Below, in pieces: positions 57,519 to 64,000 of a DNA stretch of 64,000 nucleotides (positions within the stretch are counted from its first letter, which is position 1; every line of letters begins with the position of its first letter). The notes beneath the pieces were generated by a model. It saw only the letters and a list, made by a program, of their open reading frames with translations, ran no database searches and had not been told where the DNA came from. A program made the translations under genes and the position numbers. Source of the DNA: Coccinella septempunctata (Eukaryota > Arthropoda > Insecta > Coleoptera > Coccinellidae); contig NC_058191.1 in assembly GCF_907165205.1 (NCBI RefSeq), positions 3,598,501 to 3,662,500 on the forward strand. Reading direction: 5' to 3'.

Positions 57519-58000
57519 GTCTACAGTTTTATAAAATACCACAATTGGCAAAAATTTGGCCTCTCCACCAGTTTCCTATATTTGAAAAAAAAAACAGTCC
57601 AAAACATCTATGATCTCATAATCGATACCTTTTTTCATGATTTTGATTGTTTTTCGCGAGGTTTTTTCGTTTCTGTCGGCATAAAGTTCATCTCATTATT
57701 TTAGTCCTTATCGGATATTTTATCTCGTCATCTTATCCACTCAAAGTCTTCATGAGGAGTAGATCAATGCATGCATGAATGAGTTGTCTTTGGTGAATTT
57801 TATGAACGAGATGTCATTTTAATATTTATGCGAAATATTGACAATAGATATGTGATGTTGTAGAATGCCAAATTTTTTAGTTCGAATAATTATCATTTTC
57901 ATGATAATTCCTCATGATTTTTCCACTCAGTTAAAAGCAAGGTTAAAAGTACTGTTTCAGTGATTTTTGTTGTCTCATTTTTTTATATATTCTTGTTAGT
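57519..58000. other. unassigned intergenic DNA
   Basis: AT-rich; nothing recognised. Confidence 0.5.
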
Positions 58001-58004
58001 TTAT

Positions 58005-58659
58005 ACAGTTTGAGTCGAACATATTATATATTTCAACGGTAGATTCTTGACGTCTAAAGAAATACTTTCCTGATAAAAAGATATAGCCATTTTAAGTTTT
58101 CATAATAAGATGTGGAACCACTGGAAAAACGAAATTTATTTGCAGAATAACTAGCTAAGTCTGGGACACTACACATCTGTGGGTCCTTTAAAAAAAATGC
58201 ATACGGTCAAAGTACCAATTGTTCGAATTTAACAGATATTTTTTATTTTTGAATAGCGAATTACTCGAAAACGGCGCATTATACGAGAAAATGTGTAGAA
58301 TACTTTTATTTGAAAAAACGTTGAAATATTCATTAAGTAGCGTGCAACGTAATTTTAAGAGTTGGGTTTTTGAATTTTTGGTATTTTTATGGTAGGCAAT
58401 GGTCATAATGACAAAACTGAAAGACGTGTATTCGAACAAGATTAATGAAATAAATGAAAAACTATATTCCGAAATTCATTTCATTCGATGAAACCGTTTG
58501 TGAGATAGACCTCAAAATAAAAATTTTCAATAGTTTTTCAAGAGCTTGTATCTTTCAAACCGAGACGTGTCAAAAAAAATGGTGGAGCAAAAAAGTGTTT
58601 TTTTTTCATCTATATAATCTGCTGTCAAAATATTTGTACGAGTCAAACACTTACCCTGT
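58005..58659. mobile_element. 0.65-kb MITE, copy 2 of 2
   Basis: Same orientation as 27287-27909 and alignable throughout. Ends CAGTTTGAGTCGAAC and, on the minus strand, CAGGGTAAGTGTTTGACTCG, with TATA outside both ends. This copy preserves the right terminus that the other copy has lost. Confidence 0.8.
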
Positions 58660-59525
58660 ATATTACCTAACATTTAAAATGGCTTGTCTGTATATGTCGC
58701 AGAAATTATGAAATATGGAAATAGTTGAGCGTGCACTTACCCTTTGGCGAGTAATTCTAATATGTAGTGCAAAAAAACAAATAAATTGTGGTGAATTTGA
58801 CTCCTAGTTAAAAAATAAAGAATTAATAGTCAGAAAAGAAAATATTGAACAATATATAACTAAATGAATAAATACATGGGTGCATTTTGAATCGATTGCA
58901 TATAATAAAGTATCTCTCATTTTACAAATAAAATGCGGACATAGGAAGATTCCGAGCATTCTGAAGCACTCCTATGATCCTATGAACCTTTCCGTGTATA
59001 TGCATTCCACAAGCTTCAACCAAATATGCTTCAAAGCGTTATGAGCTTTAGACCCTGGAGTTCCGCATAAAGAATTCGGGTATCTATTTGAATTATTCCA
59101 TGCGAAAAATGAAACGTTTCCATACAATTTCGAATTCAAATGGGATATTTTACCGCTAGGCTGAATAAATGGATATATTTTCAGCGGTATCGACTGAAAT
59201 GATTATTAAAAACTCCGTTCAGTCTGGAAGTGAATCGCTTTCTCAGTATAATATTTATCTTGAATTGTCCGTACAGATCAATGGAATAATATCTGGAGTT
59301 GAAGTCGGCTGATATTTTTAATATTGTCTGAATTTAGTCTGACTTGATAGATTTGATTTTAGAGGAGTCTCAATGCTCGTAAATGTGGAATCTCGTATAG
59401 ATCATGGTATTTTGTTTTTATTATATTGATTACAATCGTCTTCATTACCTGGTATAAGTTATTATCGATATGTGTAATTTTATTTTAATACAAATATAAA
59501 AAAACTTTTAGTGAACAAGTGAACC
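58660..59525. other. unassigned intergenic DNA
   Basis: Nothing recognised. Confidence 0.5.
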
Positions 59526-59529
59526 TGAA

Positions 59530-59835
59530 ATGTTGAATATACAAAATATACTGAACAGTCTAATCAGCTCTTGGAGACAAAACGGGAGGAGGAGAGTCAT
59601 TCACAGATTCCATGGAGAAACTGATAGAGAAAGTCGCAAACTGCAAATATCGTTCAACTTTTTTGAAACCTTCACTCTTCCAGGATTTTTTGATAAAGTT
59701 TTATCTGATACAGGTTGTTATACAATGTGGTTGCGATACGTCATGTTGAATATCTTGTTGCTTCTGATCCTGAAATTCTGCTTCACAATACCCATCGATA
59801 ACGAAATGACAGGTAAAATAGTGGAAGAGTACTAA
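59530..59835 (+). CDS. hypothetical 101-residue protein with one membrane segment
   Basis: ATG at 59530 in GAAATGT context. The first 65 residues are polar and basic (SSWRQNGRRRVIHRFHGE). A hydrophobic segment (VMLNILLLLILKFCF) lies near 72-86, followed by an acidic end (EMTGKIVEEY). No family recognised; intergenic surroundings give no support. Weak candidate. Confidence 0.25.
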   Translation: MLNIQNILNSLISSWRQNGRRRVIHRFHGETDRESRKLQISFNFFETFTLPGFFDKVLSDTGCYTMWLRYVMLNILLLLILKFCFTIPIDNEMTGKIVEEY

Positions 59836-59929
59836 CTCTTGATATCAGTTTATTAAATGCTGAAAATGCCTACCATTCACTTCCATGCCGTAATATAAGT
59901 TTTACTGAAAACGTCAATTACTCAAGATT

Positions 59930-60660
59930 CATTAATGATCCGAGTTCGCAAATCATCCAGTGACTCAGGCTGGGTAGCGTTAATCTTGGATTTCAGGTGA
60001 CCCCATAGAAAAAAGTCCAGTGGAGCCAGATCAGGTGATCTGGGTGGCCACTGAATATGTTCCCTCCTTCAAACCCAGGCGTGAGGAAAATTTTCATCTA
60101 GGAACTGACGCACGGGTTGAACGAAATGAAGTTGTGCGCCATCCTGTTACAAAATGATCGTTTGATGGTCTTCTGCATTTTCCAATACTTGCAAGTGGGC
60201 TGGATAAATAGTGTTCTCCAGTAGATCTAGATAAATATGGCCAGTGAGATTTTCGGGTATGAAAAAGAGCCGATTATGTGATGTCCATGAATACCCGCCC
60301 AAACATTTAATTTTTGGGGAAGCTGAGTATGATTCTCACGAAATAATCTTGGACTTTTATCTGACCAATACCGATAGTTATGCCGGTTTAAAATGCCGTT
60401 AAATTGAAATCGTCCGAAAAACACATATCGAACATGTAGTTTTGATTATCTTCAATGATCGGGATCATCCTCATTCAGTTGCTGAACCAATAGTACCTTA
60501 TAAGGATGGAATTTATGTTGTTTAAGGATTTTAATGATTTTTGTGCGTGAAACATTAGATACATCTGACAATTCTAGTAACTAAAGGTGGGATTCATTGC
60601 CACATGACCTAAGATAGACTTGTTCCTCGCTTCGTCTCTTTCATGCACCCTCTTTTTGAT
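59930..60660 (-). pseudogene. Tc1/mariner-superfamily DDE transposase relic
   Basis: On the minus strand, FSDD (first catalytic Asp) near 60410 is followed by a frameshift into NGILNRHNYRYWSD and PQKLNVWAGIHGHHIIG (60227-60424). Then come QDGAQLHFVQPVRQFLDE with the second Asp and, after a stop, WPPRSPDLAPLDFFLWG with the third. The order is that of the DDE_3-type transposases common in insects. Distinct from the mariner family elsewhere here. Terminal repeats were not identified. The 3' end of a LINE lies just upstream at 60689. Confidence 0.85.
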
Positions 60661-60688
60661 TCCGACTGAACCAGTAGCATCAAATTAT

Positions 60689-62205
60689 CTATTCATTCAT
60701 CATTCATTGCTGTATCCCGTTACCGGGAATAAATCAACAAAATGACAAAAAAAATAAATATGCCAACAGATTTATAATTTATTAGGGCTAATTGCGACTG
60801 TGTGCCCTCCTGTGACTAAAGAGACCCAACCGTGACATACAGATCCTTCCACACTCCGGGCATGGATAGTCACCAACCAGATCTGTCCGCCGCTGTATCC
60901 TTCTCTAGTCTCCATTATAACTGTGTATCAAGGATCTCCACTGTGACCTGTCTAACGCTAGTTGTTCCCAGTTATGTTTGGCATTAACTGATTTTAGAGA
61001 TTGATGTAGTATATCCTACTGGCCTCCTGGTTTCCGGACTCCCTCTGTGAATTCGCCATACAGAGCTATCTTGGGGAGTCTTGTGTCTTGCATCCTCAGA
61101 ATGTTACCGCTCCATCTGAGTCGGGCCCTCGTTACTTGAGTCTCAATTGTTGTACAACTCGCGCATTGCAAGACTTCTGCAACCAGCTGATTTGCATTAT
61201 CTGTCGTAGATAACGTTGTTGCGTTTGTTCAAGCTGTTTAATATGTCGCCTGTAGGGCGTTGAGCTTTTACTTCCGTAAAGAAGCGTTGGGAAGACCACT
61301 GCTTTGTAAACAGCTGTCTTGGTCTTCAGATTTAGGTCGTGATTTTGAAACACTCTGTCCTTCAGCTTCCAGAATGGCTGTGATGCCGAATTGATACGGT
61401 TTTGTCTGTTCATGTCTAGGTTAGCCCTAGTAATTATGAAGCTTCCCAAGTATTTGAACTGCTCGACCTGTTCTAAAGTTTCATCCTCCAGGCTGATATC
61501 TGTTTGAAGGCTTTCTGGCGGACTTACCAGGATTTTGGTTTTGTCGATATTGAGTCTAAGGCCTAAAGCTTCGATATATGTTTAAAGGTGTCCAACATTA
61601 TCTGTAGATACTCTGAGCTGCTAGCGATAAGTGCGCAGTCGTCTGCATATTGAAGTTCCGTGATAAACTTTGTACGGGTTTTTGCTCTGAGGCGCTTCAG
61701 TTTAAATAGGCCTCCATCAAATCTAAATCTCATTCCAACTCCTCTTACAGGCATACTCATGTCAGCAATTATCGAGACGGCTATGGCGAAAATATTGAAC
61801 AGTAAAGGCCCTAACACGCCGCCTTGTTTTATTCCAGAGTTGGTGAAGAAATGGTCGGTTGTAGAGCCATTATGGTGTATTATAGCGGTGTTGTTGGTAT
61901 AAAGGCTTTTACACACTGCTAAAAAATTTCGGGTATTCCAAGGTGTCTAATGATTTTCAATAGCGCTCTCCGATTCATCGAGTCGAAGGCCTTACTTAAA
62001 TCGATGTAAGCTGTATATATCCTTGATTGTTGTTCATGGGCCTTCTCTTGCAGCTGTCGCAGTGTAAAAATTGTGTCCACTGTACCTCGATTTGGTCGAA
62101 AGCTGCACTGGAATTCAGGTAATAGCTTTTTTAAGAGTGGAATCAGACGATTAGCCATAATCTTCGAGATAATTTTACCGGCCACACTAAGCAACTCCAA
62201 ATGTA
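60689..62205 (-). pseudogene. CR1/L2-like LINE, longest copy of the family
   Basis: Read on the minus strand from 62205: LLSVAGKIISKIMANRL, FRPNRGTVDTIFTLRQLQ, YIDLSKAFDSMNRR, then after a frameshift GIKQGGVLGPLLFN and the catalytic LQYADDCALIAS, YLGSFIITRANLDMNRQNR, and the C-terminal region to a CPECGRI...LFSHRRAHSR-type zinc finger. The 3' UTR ends at about 60689 with a TGAATGAATGA-like tail. It lacks the endonuclease and first RT segments. Three frames are needed, so it is dead but well preserved. Confidence 0.88.
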
Positions 62206-62735
62206 ACCAGCGAATGCACTTTTTTTAACTATTTCGTTCGTTAAATAATGCCACTGTTGTTCGCACAGAGTCGTCATTTCTGAAAAATAATTTCATCATT
62301 TCTACCCTCTCTTTTTCGGAACACACTATTTTAGTTGTACTAAAAATCTTCAATCACTTTGACACACTTGTTACGTTCTTAAAAATTCACTATGGACTAA
62401 GGTGAATCAAAAACATGTTTCGTCTACTTTTTTGGAAAACAACAACTACTAAATATCGATTCTTGATGAAAATCCATAATCAAACTCAAAACAATTTATA
62501 TGATTTTCACAAAAATTAGCTTTTAATCCACGATACGTGTTACGTCTCGTGTTACGTGGTGTTTTCAGGTGGGTGAATGTACTTTAAGGCTCCTGAAGAC
62601 GCTATTGTGATAGTGAAACCAATATCGTGGTTTAAAATCTCATTTTTTCGAAAATCATATAATCTGTTCAAGTTCAACTATATATCTTTCAGACAGAGTC
62701 CGGCTCTGAAAATAAAAATATTTTTCTTTGACTAC
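62206..62735. other. unassigned intergenic DNA
   Basis: Nothing recognised apart from a short GTTACGTCTCGTGTTACGTGG repeat near 62538-62560. Confidence 0.5.
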
Positions 62736-62803
62736 AGTTATCGATTTCTCATTGGAGGTATGCAAGTCAAAGAACCACCTCGCGTATGAGTGCTATATCT
62801 TAC

Positions 62804-63004
62804 GAGAATCCAGTTAAAATTCTTGTTGATTCGGTTGGGTAAATGATCGGGCCCCAGGCCTTGGAAACTCGATCTTGGAAAGATATCCTTATATCGAACA
62901 GGCCTCATCTTATTCAGTGCCGGCATGAAACTCCAGACCCGATAATCAGTTGGTAATTTTCTATTTGTGATCGTTGCATTATTAGGAAATTGTCTTTCAG
63001 ACAA
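62804..63004 (-). CDS. candidate conserved exon of an unidentified host gene
   Basis: The minus-strand frame reads NATITNRKLPTDYRVWSFM, ALNKMRPVRYKDIFPR and SSFQGLGPDHLPNRINKNFN, with varied composition unlike the surrounding AT-rich DNA. It ends at a strong donor, GATTCTC-GTAAGATA, at 62803/62804. Two acceptor-like AG sites lie upstream (exon start about 62993, or 62960). The complement is not coding-like. It resembles short motif-rich proteins, but I cannot name a family. Flanking exons were not found within the window. Confidence 0.45.
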
Positions 63005-63164
63005 TCAGTAAGATCGCTTTAGGTTTCGTCATGGCTCTGTGTATTTGTGAATATTGGGGAATTTGTTCTTTGAGCACCATGGTATTCAGCAGCAACGGAA
63101 GACTTATGAGAACTACTTACAGAATGGAGACGTTTTCGATTGGTCACTTAGCTTGGTTTCCCGT

Positions 63165-63295
63165 TTCCTCTTATTATACGTAGAATCGACTGAAGCCGAG
63201 ACTGAAGCAATAAAAAATATAGATTGTGATTTGAAAATCTTAAGATTTGATGAATTCGATCTGTCCAACTTGATCATTTTCTCATAAACACCTTG
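63165..63295. repeat. MITE right-end copy 1
   Basis: Matches 63466-63588 in the same orientation (GAATCGACTGAA, ATATAGATTGT, TTTGAAAAT, AATTCGAT, CCAACTTGAT, ATTTTCTCAT). Ends ACACCTTG-TA. Left partner not found. Confidence 0.65.
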
Positions 63296-63465
63296 TACAT
63301 TCCTGCCCCAAACAGCAAACAGTGCTATATTGGGCGGAACATTGTGGTTTTCGTAAGTTACCTTCTGATCAAACAGTTCGAAATGAATGTTATCTCAAAT
63401 TTTTCGTTGATAACTATTTAGGTACCTATTGAAGGTATAGGCTAGGTTAAGGATATGTTTCAGAC

Positions 63466-63588
63466 AACTACCCTCTTTTTATACGAAGAATCGACTGAAA
63501 CAATAGAAAATATAGATTGTAATTTGAAAATTAGGAGTTTCAATCAATTCGATTTGGCCAACTTGATGATTTTCTCATGAACACCCTG
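63466..63588. repeat. MITE right-end copy 2
   Basis: Second copy of the preceding repeat, ending ACACCCTG-TA, so the family terminus is CAGGGTGTTCATGAGAAAAT on the minus strand. The two copies lie about 300 bp apart in direct order. Confidence 0.65.
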
Positions 63589-63589
63589 T

Positions 63590-64000
63590 ACATTTCTGCT
63601 CCGAAGAGAAAAAAGCGTTATAATACGAAAGAATCAAAATTGAAAAGGGTGAGGAAAAAACCTCTCCTGAAAAAACCATACGAAAAGTATGGCCCTAACT
63701 TTTCACCGAGCTTTTCACCATGTTTTTCATAAGAATCGTTGTAGTCATGAATCGTTGAGTTTTTGCCAAACGTATGGCAGGTGAAATTGCTATCAAATAA
63801 GCTATTCAACGATGTAAAGATTTACTGGATGTGCTATTTGAAATAAGAAGGTGTTAGGTCTAAAAATATTTCAGGGAAATGGTCCTTTGTCGAAAACTCC
63901 CTATGAAAATTTTCAATAAACGTCTAATAGTCCATGGCGCTTAATCACCTTCGTATGGTTTAAAAAAGCATTATAACCATGAAATTTGTCGGAAAATGTG
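63590..64000. other. unassigned DNA to the window edge
   Basis: Nothing recognised; short open frames only. A run of related words (CTTTTCACCGAGCTTTTCACC) occurs near 63700-63722. Confidence 0.5.

Overview
The window is AT-rich eukaryotic DNA, almost certainly from an insect; a beetle is plausible but not proven. The evidence is many short inverted-repeat elements ending in CAGGGT and flanked by TA, mariner copies, and jockey-, RTE- and CR1/L2-like LINEs. It reads as a transposon graveyard with one young, apparently intact LINE and one convincing host gene. No tRNA, rRNA, CRISPR or bacterial-type operon was seen.

Layout. 1-1126: dead minus-strand LINE split by a 434-bp insert (446-879) that carries a near-perfect type I hammerhead ribozyme. 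2378-7975: palindromic TIR element split near its left tip by a full-length jockey-type LINE (2388-7211) with internal promoter, ORF1, ORF2 and poly(A). 8121-8333: small palindromic MITE. 10080-10620: RT relic. 12118-12815: rearranged transposon piece. 13615-17849: triple nest, a TIR transposon holding a palindromic element that holds an RTE-like LINE. 17930-19615: dead jockey-like LINE. 20622-21762: two MITEs. 23040-24083, 25888-27143 and 38403-39680: three dead copies of one mariner. 28055-31101: a 3,047-bp TIR element with perfect 8-bp target duplications and subterminal ACAATTCA arrays but no transposase. 32395-33092, 48250-50256, 57170-57518 and 60689-62205: further copies of the LINE seen at the left edge. 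35536-37918: a C2orf81-like gene behind a duplicated upstream segment. 41451-41678: 20-bp minisatellite. 42640-43125: LINE fragment with an RNase H relic. 45408-46598: complete copy of the TIR transposon also found in the triple nest. 59930-60660: dead Tc1/mariner-superfamily transposase.

How the parts relate. Non-autonomous TIR elements (mostly TA target sites) and LINEs repeatedly inserted into one another, so relative ages can be read. The jockey element is youngest or nearly so. The CR1/L2-like LINE served as landing site for the ribozyme insert, a 107-bp hairpin insert and an 883-bp TIR element. Host coding signal is sparse: the C2orf81-like gene, a candidate conserved exon at 62804-63004, and several small membrane-protein-like reading frames of uncertain reality. 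All homology calls come from recognising motifs by eye; no database search was run.
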